Under the pieces are notes generated by a model. It had not been told where the DNA came from. It was given only the letters and a program-made list of their open reading frames with translations, and did no database searches. Shown here one piece after another: positions 8,665 to 20,600 of a DNA stretch of 64,000 nucleotides. A program made the translations under genes and the position numbers. Source of the stretch: Diplonema papillatum (taxonomy: Eukaryota > Euglenozoa > Diplonemea > Diplonemida > Diplonemidae); NCBI GenBank assembly GCA_030068145.1, contig JAPJBO010000432.1:121804-185803 (forward strand). The letters run 5' to 3'. Positions within the stretch are counted from its first letter, which is position 1; each line of letters begins with the position of its first letter.

Positions 8665-11600
8665 CATGTGATACGAAGAAGCTAGGTTCGTCACGGCAGC
8701 CATCCCAGTGAAGGGAATTAAAATTCAAGTCCAGTGTTCTGAGGCGTCACGAAGAAGTTCGTGGCATACACACGAGAATCTCTGCATGGCCTTTCTAAGT
8801 TTGTTACGCACCATCAATCTAGCATCACGCAGCAGCAAGGACGAGAGCAGCGAGTACGGAGCAGCGAGACGGGCGAGGAGGAGAGTATTATTGTGTTATT
8901 AATGCATTGTTGGTACTAAAAATTAGTAGTTGGCAGCGTACTACATGAAACTTACCAAAAACAGGTGAGTTCCGCTTGTGCGCACAAACAAAAGAAAGCG
9001 CCATACTAATTTTCTAGAGCGCAAGTTCGCTTGGGGAAAAAATAGCATTACCGAAGAGGAAAGTGTACATCGAATAAACAACCCGTAACCACATAGCTCT
9101 TTCTTGCTCTAAGAGAACCCATTTAACAACGGTCACACGGAGACCCCAAACCTCCGGAATTTCAAGCGAACTTTACCTCTCAAAAAAAAAAACAGGCTGT
9201 TTCTGCAGCGGCGACGCGGCGGCCGGGTGGTGTGTAAAGCCGGAGTACGGCGAGTGTCCGCTGATGGACGTCGTCGTGGTCTTCGACGAGCGGAGCGCGC
9301 TGGCCGAGCTCTTCGGGAGGCGCCCCAATGGGTACTCGGCCGTCGTCGAGACCCTGCGCGACGCGAGGCGCCGCTGACCGGTGAGGACACAGGACCCCCC
9401 AGGCAGGTGTCGGTGTAAAAGGGCTGCGGATCGGGTTCGTCGAGTACGCTGCCTTCAAAGGCGTGTCCGCCGCCGTGAGGGCTGCAATCAAAAATGGCAA
9501 CCCCTTCTCAACTTGTAGAACGTGGGGGGCCCAAGACTACACTCACGAAGGAATGTACTTGGTGTCGGTCACAAACAGTCCCGGACATGGCTAGTCATAA
9601 CCCATAACGAAAGCGTGCACTAAATATACAACCCAGCCCTTTCTTGCTCTAAGAGAACCCATTCATGAACCGTCACACGGAGACCTTAAACCCCCGGACT
9701 TTCAAGCGAACTTTAACTCTAAAAATGGAATGTACTTGGTGTCGGTACATAGTGCGTTGCTCAGGGTAGTCGAAGGCCTGACAATCACACTAATGCAACA
9801 AAAATTACACTTGGTGTCGGTCACAAACAGTCCCGGACATGGCTAGCCACAACCCAAGAAGAAGAAAGTGTACATCGAATAAACAACCTGTAACCATATA
9901 GCTCTTTCTTGCTCTAAGAGAACCCATTCAACAACGGTCACACGGAGACCCCAAACCCCCGGAATTTCAAGCGAACTTTACCTCTCAAAGAAAACAGGCT
10001 GCTTCTGGAGCGGCGACGCGGCAGGCGGGCGGTGCGTGAAGCCGGAGTACGGCGAGTGTCCGCTGATGGACGTCGTCGTGGTCTTCGACGGGCGGAGCGC
10101 GCTGGCCGAGCTCTTCGGAAGGCACCCCAATGGGTACTCGGCCGTCGTCGAGACCCTGCGCGACTGGGCCGCCGAGGCGCCGCTGACCGGCGAGGACGCA
10201 GGGACCCCCCAGGCAGGTGTCGGTGTAAAAGGGCTGCGGATCGGGTTCGTCGAGTACGCCGCCTTCAAAGGCGTGTCCGCCGCCGTGAAAGCTGCAATCA
10301 AAAATGGAATGTACTCGGTGTCGGTACTTACTCACAAACAGTCCCGGACATGGCTAGCCACGACCCAAGAAGAAGAAAGTGTACATCGAATAAACAACCC
10401 GTAGCCATATAGCTCTTTCTTGCTCTAAGAGAACCCATTCAACCCATTACCGACCGGGCACCCTCGACTTTTTTCCGGGGTTTTGGGTCTAAATCCTGGT
10501 CATGTCAGATCGGCGCCTTGTCGACTCGTCGAGGGGGGAGCGGGAGTTCCGGGGTTTGGGTCTAAATCCTGGTCATGTCAGATCGGCGCCTTGTCGACTC
10601 GTCGAGGGGGGAGCGGGATTTCCGGGGTTTGGGTCTAAATCCTGGTCATGTCAGATCGGCGCCTTGTCGACTCGTCGAGGGGGGAGCGGGAGTTCCGGGG
10701 TTTGGGTCTAAATCCTGGTCATGTCAGATCGGCGCCTTGTCGACTCGTCGAGGGGGGAGCGGGAGTTCCGGGGTTTGGGTCTAAATCCTGGTCATGTCAG
10801 ATCGGCGCCTTGTCGACTCCTCGAGGGGGGAGCGGGATTTCCGGGGTTTGGGTCTAAATCCTGGTCATGTCAGATCGGCGCCTTGTCGACTCGTCGAGGG
10901 GGGAGCGGGAGTTCCGAGGTTCAAGGGCGGGAATAAAGAGATACGCCGCATATATTTTCATTCCCGCCCTTGAAAGCTGTTTTCGACACACCTGTCCCAG
11001 CTTTTCGGCATATCTAAGAAATGGGCTATTTAGCGACCCCTGTGGAGGTCGCTGGTCGGTAAGGGGTTAACAACGGTCACACGGAGACCGGAGTTTCAAG
11101 CGAACTTTACCTCTCAAAAAAAAACAGGCTGCTTCTGGAGCGGCGACGCGGCAGGCGGGCGGTGCGTGAAGCCGGAGTACGGCGAGTGTCCGCTGATGGA
11201 CGTCGTCGTGGTCTTCGACGGGCGGAGCGCGCTGGCCGAGCTCTTCGGAAGGCACCCCAATGGGTACTCGGCCGTCGTCGAGACCCTGCGCGACTGGGCC
11301 GCCGAGGCGCCGCTGACCGGCGAGGACGCAGGGACCCCCCAGGCAGGTGTCGGTGTAAACGGGCTGCGGATCGGGTTCGTCGAGTACGCCGCCTTCAAAG
11401 GCGTGCCCGCCGCCGTGAAGCTGGTCGCATCGGGCGCGGGAACGACGGCGGGCAGCAACGTCTCCGGAAACGTGGCTCAGCTGGACGCGGACCTGGACTT
11501 CTTCTCCGGCCAGCACCTCGCCGGCACGGCTGACTCGAGCGTGACGGGCGCACTGGAAGAAGCGCAGAAGATGCTCGCCGGTTCCGGCGCCAGGACCAAA

Positions 11601-14600
11601 GTCGTCGTCATCCTCGCTGCCGGAAAGCTCCAAGGTACTTTGTTCTTTTTTTTGTTGCATAAGCACCTGCTTTGTAGGAAATGCTTGAGGAGACTGCCAG
11701 TTGCGATAGATCAAAGGAGGTAAATGTGCTGTAGCCCACACGAAACACAGGTAACCCTGGGTTTAGTGGCGGGCGTAAGCGTTCAACAAAAAAGACCCAC
11801 TTTGTAGTTGTATTGTTTTCTCCCCCTCTAGCCTCCTTCGAAATGAGCACAAGGCAGTCCCTCGAGTATTTTGTAGGAAAAGAAACTTGTTTCTTTGAAG
11901 ACTAATAATAATCCGAACGACAGGTTTGCCGCTCCCAATCCGTCCAGAGGAGCAAAGTAGCTTGCTTCCCCTCCCTCCCTTCCCACTTGCTTCATTTTTC
12001 TTCGGAGTTCCCGTGGCACCACTTCATGTGGTCAGCAGCAAGATTAACAGCTTTCTGGCTTCACCTTTTGCTCCGACTATACTGCGCGCGGCAAGCGGAG
12101 CAGGAGCGGAGGACGAGAGTGACCGACACAAGCATAGGAGTGAGGATTTTATTAGTCGTATAAGATCGCAGATCTTAGCAGATTAATATATCCGACGAAT
12201 ACCCAACACTCGTTACAGGTTGAATAACCCCGTCGCTATTCTATACTTCACCCCTCGCTTGCCCACCCACCCTTGTCCCCCTTTTTCTGAAGCCGTGTCC
12301 TGAGGCGTCACGACGATTGTGACAAACACACCGAATCACTGCCTGACCTTTCTACTTTCGAATTATGCATCACCCACGACGGTGAAGACGAAGCAGCAGA
12401 CGGAGCCAGTATACGGAGTAGGAGGAGGATGTATTATTTTTTTCCCCGACGACAACTAGTCTACAGGGGCTTATATGGATCTGAGAGATTTGGCGGGAAA
12501 GTTGGGAATGCAGTGGGTAAAACTTGGGCAGTTGGAATGTTGCCTCTTGGCAGAAGTTTCCGACGCTTTGCGTCCCACGCAGGACATTGTGTCTTGCTCG
12601 CCCAGCCAGGTGCCAACTTGGCAGTCAGAACGCGCTGCGGCAAGAAGATCGGGTAAAGGCGTTGAAGCAACAGAGCTTGTTTGTGTTCCAACTGAACGTT
12701 AGCCCCGATCTAGTTTCCTGGCGCCGGCACCTGCTCCGGTCAATACAAGGCAAAAAGGTTTCGAGGTCTACGCAATCTAGATCTAGACTTCTCTGCGATT
12801 TGCAAAAGTCCCGCACATAGCTCCTGCATGCGTCGATTGGTATGCGGAATTTCGGAGAGCGAGTTGCTGTATCATGAGGTCGGCTAGAGGACTAGAGTGG
12901 CAGTCGTGGGTGCGATAACCTGAATATTGGCTGAGGTTGCGCTTTCGACTTGAGCTGCTCACACTTCTCCTTCCTGGCGCACTCGAGCATGACCAGCAGG
13001 TTCTGCATTTGGAGCTAAAAAGCCAGCGAGTGTGTCCTGTTATCGATCGAATCTCGCCCGCTTCTTCGGAGGCACGGTGCCCTGAATGACCCTGGCCAGT
13101 GCCCAAAAAAAAAGAACTGCCTGTTCAGAAAATTATCACATTTCTTTTTTTCCCACCCGCCCAAGTTTTTTTTCGGGTAAACAGTAAACTTGGGAGACAG
13201 CCCAAGTTTGCTATTCATATATAAGCCCCTGACAACTAGCCTACCCGAAGGCAGTTGATTTATTTAGGCAAGATTACTCTACCGGCGGAAGTTGTTTGGG
13301 TTAGCGTCCTTTTTTTGTCTCGCGCCGTAAAAGAAAAGAAGCATTTCGTAGCCTCCCGCCTCGTTCGCCCTCTAGGTGTCCCGCTCGCAAAGATAAAACC
13401 AAAACTCTCGATAGTGTCCACATTTCTCATATCGGCTATTCCGGTGCCGGGCTTCTTAAGCCGAAACCGTTCTTTTTTCTTATTGAAAGTACGCCAATAC
13501 TGCAGGGAATAGTTGAACTAGACCTCTTGAGTTTGTGCTAACCACGGATTGGGGAGTCGGGAGAACCTGCAAAGCCAAAAGCAGGGCCGACCCCCCCCGT
13601 TCGTGAGAAAAAGCGAAGAATAAAACACGTTCTTTTTTTGTATAAGCACCTGCTTTGTAGGAAATACTTGAGGAGGCTGCCAGCTGCAAAAGATCAAAGG
13701 AGGTAAATGTGCTGTAGCCCACACGAAACACAGGTGAATCTGGGTTTAGTGGCGGGCGTAAGCGTTCAACAAAAAAGACCCATTTTGTAGTTGTATTGTT
13801 TTCTCCCTCCTTCGAAGTAAGCACAAGGCAGTCCCTCGAGTATTTTTTGGCCCATGTCCGCGCGCGCGTAAATTTCTGGGAACCCCCGTAAAAAAGAAAA
13901 ACTTTTGCCAAAAAAAGACTTTTGGGATCTGCATTGGAACCGGTTGTGAGAGCGACTGCAGGCGTGGTCACGAGCATGTCCGGCTCGGGAAAAGTCGAAA
14001 ACCTGTTGATCACACCGTCGTTGTTGAGTTCCGTCTTGTACAAGCACCTGCTTCGTAGGAAATCCGTGTGCACGACAAGACACACAAACACAACAGGTCA
14101 AAAGTCCTGGGTGAGAAAACAACACACCAGATCGTGTTTGTATTTGCCCTTCTACCCTAATCCCTCCTCGCGTTCCACTCGGAGTCAAAGCAGCTACGTC
14201 GAGTATTCTCGTACAAGCACCTGCTTCGTTGGAAATCCTTGAGGAGGCTGTCGGTTTCAAAAAATCAAAGGGGGGCTCTGACGGTTTTACTCTCTTGTAA
14301 AGGGGGGTCGAATAATAACACTGTGTTATTATTCGATTTGTCGAATAAAAAAAAAGTTCCGGGTAGCCGAACAGTAGCAGGATCAAATTGCGGGAGTCTT
14401 TTTAGTCAACCAGACGTGTGTCAAATAACTGTTATTATTCGACCCCCCCCCCCTTTAGCGCTTATACACATGGAGTAATCAAGGTTACTGGGTTTTAGGT
14501 ACCGTGGGGTCTGAAGAGACATCCCGTCGTTCCATCAAACCCTCCGTGTACAAGGATTTTTTGTTCGCAGGCATGCAGTGTATCCTGTCATTTCTACGTA

Positions 14601-17600
14601 AGGGGGTAAATATAGTTCGTCAAAGCCTTATCCAACCCATCGAAGGAATGACTTTCAACTTCGACGCAGCCCCGTTGTGGGCCTTCGGCGTGGCAGTCCG
14701 GAGCACGGCGACGAGGACAATTTTTGCTGACTGGGATGCCCAACGCCTCGCGCACGTCGAACGTACACATCGGGGACCTGTGGAGCAAAATCCTGAGTAC
14801 ATCTGCGCCGGTAAAGACCGGCGCCCAGCGAGACTAGAGGCAGCAGTTAAAGTTCGGGAAACAGTAAAGTTCTGGCGAAGCAAAGCAAAGTTCAGGTGAG
14901 CTAAGTTCGGCGAAGCTAAGTCAGCAGCAAAGTTCGGGTGAAGCTAAGTTCTGATGAAAGCAAAGTTCGACAGCAAAGTTCGGGCGATGCTAAGTTCTGG
15001 TGAGCTAAGTTCGGCGAAGCTAAGTCAGCAGCAAAGTTCGGGTGAAGCTGAGTTCTGGGGAGGCTAAGTTCTGGTGAAAGCAAAGCTCGGGCGAAGCAAA
15101 GTTCGGGAGAATAAGTTCTGGTGAAAGCAAAGTTCGGGCGATGCTAAGTTCCGGTGAGCTAAGTTCGGCGAAGCTAAGTCAGCAGCAAAGTTCCGGTGAA
15201 GCTAAGTTCTGGGGAGGCTAAGTTCTGGTGAAAGCAAAGCTCGGGCGCGGGTGAAGCTAAGTTCTGGTGAAGCTAAGTTCTGGTGAAATCAATGTTCGGC
15301 AGCAAAGTTCGGGCGGTGCTAAGTTCTGGTGAAGCTAAGTCAGCAGCAAAGTTCGGGTGAAGCTAAGTTCTGGGGAGGCCAAGTTCTGGTGAAAGCGGAG
15401 TTCCAGCGAAGCAGCGCAAAGTTCGGGCGGTGCTAAGTTCTGGTGAAGCTAAGTCAGCAGCAAAGTTCGGGTGAAGCTAAGTTCTGGGGAGGCTAAGTTC
15501 TGGTGAAAGCGGAGTTCCAGCGAAGCAGAGCAAAGTTCGGGCGAAGCTAAGTTCCGGTGAAAGCAAAGTTCGGCAGCAAAGTTCGGGCGATGCTAAGTTC
15601 TGGCGAGTCAAGTTCGGGCGAAGCTAAGTCAAAGCAAAGTTCGGGTGAAGCTAAGTTCTGGGGAGGCTAAGTTCTGTTGAAAGCGGAGTTCCGGCGAAGC
15701 AAAGCAAAGTTCGGGCGAAGCTAAGTTTCGGTGAAGCTAAGTTCTGGGGAAGTTCTGGTGAAGCAAGATGCTAAGTTCTGGTGAAGCAAAGTTCGGGCGA
15801 AACAAAGTTCGGGTGAAGCTAAGTTCTGGGGAAGTTCTGGTGAAGCAAGATGCTAAGTTCTGGTGAAGTCAAGTTCGGGCGAAGCTAAGTCAAAGCAAAG
15901 TGCAAAGTTCGGGCGAAGAAGCAAAGTTCGGGCGAAGCTAAGTTCCTCCGTCCGGGCCTGAAGTATGCAAATACCCGTGCCTAATCACGGGTCAAGAAAA
16001 CCCCGGAGCGAGGGAATTGACCGAAGACCAAGGAGAACCAAAAAAAGGTCCTCGGCAGGGTTCGAACCGGGGAACTCCAGCCCTAAACCCTGGCGCCGTT
16101 CACTCTGCCATCACGGTGTCAATTTCCAGGGGGAAAAAAAGCTATGGCCGCGGACAAAAATTCTGACCCAAAAAAACACTACGAAAAACACTACGAAAAA
16201 GTTCCCCCGGGCTTCGCCCCCGACCCCCCAAAAAGTGGGTTGGCTCGATAGAGCTATTAGCATACCTCTAGTCTCGGAAAATATCTTGGAGTGCAGAATG
16301 AGGTGGAGGTGGTGCTTTTTAAGCATCCTGCCATCTCTACGCAAGGAGAGTAAATATTGTTGATAGTAAGCCCCTTCGTGTGCGCCTTTTGGATGTGCAG
16401 GCATAAGTCATGCCGCAACGAGTGAAAATCCAACCTAAACCCCCGAAGGAACGACTTTCGACTTCGACGCAGCCCCGTTCTGGGCCTTCGGCGTGGCAGT
16501 CCGGAGCCAGGTCACGTACAGCGACGAGGACAAGGAAGCGCAGGCCTCGCTGACTGGGATGCTCAACGCCTCGCGCACGTCGAACGTGCACATCGGGGAC
16601 CTGTGGAGCAAAATCCTGAAAATATCTTGGAGTGCAGAATGCGGTGGAGGTGGTGCTTTTTAAGCATCCTGCCATCTCTACGCAAGGAGAGTAAATATTG
16701 TTGATAATAAGCCCCTTCGTGTGCGCCTTTTGGATGTGCAGGCATAAGTCATGCCGCAACGAGTGAAAATCCAACCCAAACCCCCGAAGGAACGACTTTC
16801 GACTTCGACGCAGCCCCGTTCTGGGCCTTCGGCGTGGCAGTCCGGAGCCAGGTCACGTACAGCGACGAGGACAAGGAAGCGCAGGCCTCGCTGACTGGGA
16901 TGCTCAACGCCTCGCGCACGTCGAACGTGCACATCGAGGACCTGCGCGGCGCGCTGGCCGGCTTCTGCGACCCGAGTTCGAAGTTCGGGGCGCAGCTGCC
17001 GACCGTCGCCCCGGCGGTGGTCCGCCCGTGCGCGAACTACCACGGGGCCCAGGCCGCCTGCACAGCGTCGCCCAACTGCGACTGGACCGGCGCTTCGATG
17101 CTTTGCGTGCCGTCGGCCTGCGCGGAGGCGTGCGCGCAGCCGGCATGCGAGGCCATCGTGGACGGCAACGCCGCGCAGATGTGCCGATGGCAGAACCAGG
17201 CGTGTCAGAAGGTGGCCCCCTGCGACCTGGCCGAAGCCGCGTGCGATGCAGCCGCCGGGTGCGAGTGGGACGACGGCGCTTTTGCCGTCTGTCGGCGAAG
17301 GCCGTGCGTGACGAATGGCAACGAGGCAGACTGCATCTCCGACGCGCACGCCTGCGTGTGGGCAAAGGAGTCCGGGGTGCCGAAATGCGTGGAGGACGCC
17401 TGCCGGACTGAGGTGCAAGCCGAGTGTCCCGTCAGCAGCTGTTCTTGGTCCGCCGACGAGTGCGCCGCCGGCAGTTCCGTCTGCGAAAGGGCGGTCTGCA
17501 CGACGCACGCCGCGGCGGCGGAGTGCCAGGATGACCCTCGCTGCGCGTGGAGCGGCGCTTGCGCCGCGAAGCCGTGCACGCAGTTCTCGACGGAGTCCTG

Positions 17601-20600
17601 CTGCAAGGCGCAGGCCGACTGCTTCTGGGATGTCGCCGAGACACCTGGCGCGTGCCAGCAGACGGCGTGCTCGTTGCAGACTGTGTCCAGCCTGTGCGAT
17701 GCGGAAGCTGCGTGCATGTGGACATCGTCATGCACCGATTTGGACTGTTCGGCCTTCGGGAAGCAGTGCGACTGCAACAAACGGGCGGAGTGCCACTGGA
17801 AGAATGGGACCACGCCGCTATGCGTGGCCGCGAAGGTGGGCCTGTGCCCAACTCTCGACATCGTCGCCGTGTTCTCAGGCTCGGCGTCGATGGGGCGGGT
17901 GTTCTCGCGGCACCCGCACGGGTTCCGAGCACTCATCGAAATCCTCCGGGACTGGGTGAAGGGCATGCCGCTGAGCACGGAGACGCAGGCTACCGGATTG
18001 AACTCAGTCGCTGGCACGGGGATGACCCGCGTCGCATTCGTTCAGTTCGCGGGGGTCGGCGGAGCGAGCCAAGCGCAGACCACGACGACGACAGGGGCGA
18101 GGGGTACGCTTTCGGGTGCTTTCAGCGAGCTGAGCGAGGATCTCACGTTCCACTCTTCCGCCTTCCTCTCCGCGAGCACGATGCTTCAGAAGGGTCTGGA
18201 AGCAGCGGGCAGCATCCTTGCGGGGGCTTCTCCCGCGAACGACGGCCGTGCCCGTGTGGTCATCGTCATAGCCGACTCTCCTATTGACGACGCCGCGTCC
18301 CTCTCGGCGGCCCAGAGCACCCTCACCGGGTTGGGCGCGCGGGTATTCGCCATCATCCTCCGCAGGACGGGCACCAGCACCAGGGCGGACCAAGCCGCCG
18401 AAGCCGCGTTCGCTTCCATAGTGTCGTCTCCGACCGACGACCACATCCGCAACGTGGCCCTCGACGACGCCGCCTCCCTGCTGGGTGACATCTGCGACCC
18501 CCGCGGCATCTTCGGCCGCCTGATCGTCCCCTCGGTTCCGCCGGCAGTCGCAGGTAGCCCGTTTCTCTCGATTATGATATCATTTTTTTGGTAGGAAAAG
18601 AAACTTGTTTCTTTGAAGACTAATAATAATCCGACCGACCGAGGTTTGCCGCTCCAATCCGTCCAGAGAAACAAAGTAGCTTGCTTCCCCTCCCTCCCTT
18701 CCCACTTGCCTGGCACCCCTTTAGGAGTGAGGATTTTATTACGTAAGCACCTGCTTTGTGTGCGAACTACTGCGCATACATCGAAGTCTCATCACAGATG
18801 GTGGACGGTTTTCTTTTCAGAGAAGAACAGACTGGCTTGCGAAGCAAGTACACGAGGCAAGTCATCCAAACCCTCCACTATGTACCACCTTTAAAAACCC
18901 CCATTCGACGAAGGTCACTCGGAGGCTCTAAAGTCCCGGACTCTCAAGCGAACGTTAACTCTAAAACGTGCCTCAGGGGACTAGTCCCTATTTGCATTGC
19001 AGTTCCTGGTACCAGTCCCCAAGAAATTGCAGAAGGTTGCGGTAAGTAGTGTGCTGCAGCCCAAACAGCCGAAACACAGGTAAATCTGGGTTTAGTGGCG
19101 TAAGTGTTCAACAGAAAGGACCATGTTGTATGGACTTCACCGTGTAACCAGATGGCTGCTGTGAAAAAGGCGCGAGCGTCGTGTTTTGCCCCCGCTTTCT
19201 GAGAAGAAAAAGTACCTCGTTTGCCAAAAATGCTGGACCTCTCTTCGCAGCTTGTTGTTGTTGCGAAATAAGGCTAAACGAAACGAAAAGAGCGACAAGC
19301 GAGATCGTCCCGACCTAGTAAAATTCCCCGTGTTGAGTCAAATTAAGCCGCATACTCCACGCCTGGTGGTGTCATTCCGTCAACTCCTTTAAGTTTCAGC
19401 GCTGCGAATGTACTCCCCCCCTGAACCCATATTCTTTGATTTCTGGTTCGGGGAGTGCCGTGGCCCCCGTGGAGCCAAAATGACTTCCCCCGATCCTGAG
19501 ACGGCATCGTTTACAGCAGTGGACTGCGACGGTATCTGATCATCTTGGATCCCCACGCTCTCGTTCTTTATTCATGAAGACATTCTTGTCAAATGCTTCC
19601 GCAGAAGTTCGTCCCCCAAACCCCCGCAACCCCCCAAGTATGCACACGGGGGGCCCAGGGCCACATTCATTGCGAATGTGTTCGTGGTGGCGGTCGCAGG
19701 AGTCTTCTTTGCGATAACCAGAAACCACCTCCTTAGTGAGCATACTTGTAACAGCTAAAAAGGAACGTTGGCAGCGGTTTAACCTAGGGCAAATCGCACA
19801 AAAACGAACTTTAACTCTAAGAATTGGGCCGCTCATGCTCCGATGCCTGTTCCTTTTTTGGCCAGCCAAAGAGAGTAAAAGAGTGAAAGAGTACGTACCG
19901 AGTAGAGAAGAGTACGAGTGTAGGAGAACGGAGGTAGCACAGACTACCAGACCAGCGGAGGCCACCGCACAAATATCTTCTTACCTTTTCCTTATCCCTC
20001 AACTTGTAGAACGTGAGGGGCCCAAGACTACACTCACTCCACGAAGGAATGTACTTGGTGTCGGTCACAAACAGTCCCGGACATGGCTAGCCATAACCCA
20101 TAACGAAAACGTGCACTAATAGCTATTTATTCTCGAGAGAAAGTTGTTTTCTGGCACGAGTAGTTTTCCGGTGTGCCACGAGTGGCCGTAGGCCACGAGT
20201 GGCACACCGGAAAACTACGAGTGCCAGAAAACAACTTTTCGAGTGAATAAGATGGCTTTTCTACCGCAGAGCGCAACTTTTCTGAACTCGAGGGGTGCGC
20301 ACACTTTTTGGAAACACAACGATTCAGGCCGGTCTGTAGCAGCGCTTCGGAGTTTTTGCGGCTGGTCAAGCCCCAAGACTTGTCCAACAGTACGTTGATC
20401 AAAAGCCTTGTGCCGTTTCCAAAATTGCGAGACTTTGGCAAGAAAGTCAACCGTGGGGGGAAGAATTGCCTACTTTGCTCGTTATGGCGAAATGACGCAG
20501 AAAGAGGCAAGAACAAGTCTAGATGCCTGTGTGGCGGTCGTTGGCAGAATCTGACCTGACCTCCCGGAGGGGGGGGGGGGGGGTGTCCCTTGCAAAGTCG

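Larger units (their letters stand above)
7981..11127 (+). other. Intron 1, a mosaic of dispersed repeats
   Basis: GT-AG (gtgtgc ... aaaaacag). It starts with a diverged piece of repeat B (8011-8060) and contains repeat J (8130-8305, related to 14075-14212), repeat I (8306-8455), repeat B head (8456-8500), a (CT)n tract, two truncated copies of exon 2 (9196-9484 and 9998-10290), repeat A copies and a 73-bp satellite (10475-10920). It ends in a repeat-A tail (11070-11120) whose A-run forms the acceptor region. Confidence 0.75.
11635..16789 (+). other. Intron 2, repeat mosaic with partial exon-3 copies
   Basis: GT-AG (gtactt ... ccgaag). It begins directly with repeat B (11650-11862), then repeat I (11872-12155). 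12160-13630 has no recognised gene; it contains a short inverted pair 'aggggcttatat' at 12465 and 13219. Further on are repeat B (13637-13848), repeat J, the MITE copy at 14298-14457, partial exon-3 copies (14646-14797 and 16449-16597), a 1.1-kb minisatellite (14868-15950) and a tRNA-like element (about 16040-16125). The last 340 bases are a tandem duplication (16278-16619 against 16618-16958). Confidence 0.75.

Noticed and set aside
344..10430. Resemblance of 'ccgtaaccatttagccc' / 'cccgtagccatatagctc' (344, 9086, 9889, 10399) to the dinoflagellate spliced-leader sequence
   Set aside because: Only about 13 of 17 positions agree with the leader as I remember it, and the rest of the repeat is unrelated; too weak to call relict spliced leaders.
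10502..11070. Series of about 70-codon frames starting MSDRRLVDSS
   Set aside because: Each is produced by the same 73-bp satellite unit; the period is not a multiple of three.
16035..16127. Standard tRNA gene
   Set aside because: A and B boxes are present but the acceptor and D stems do not pair and no sound anticodon loop forms.
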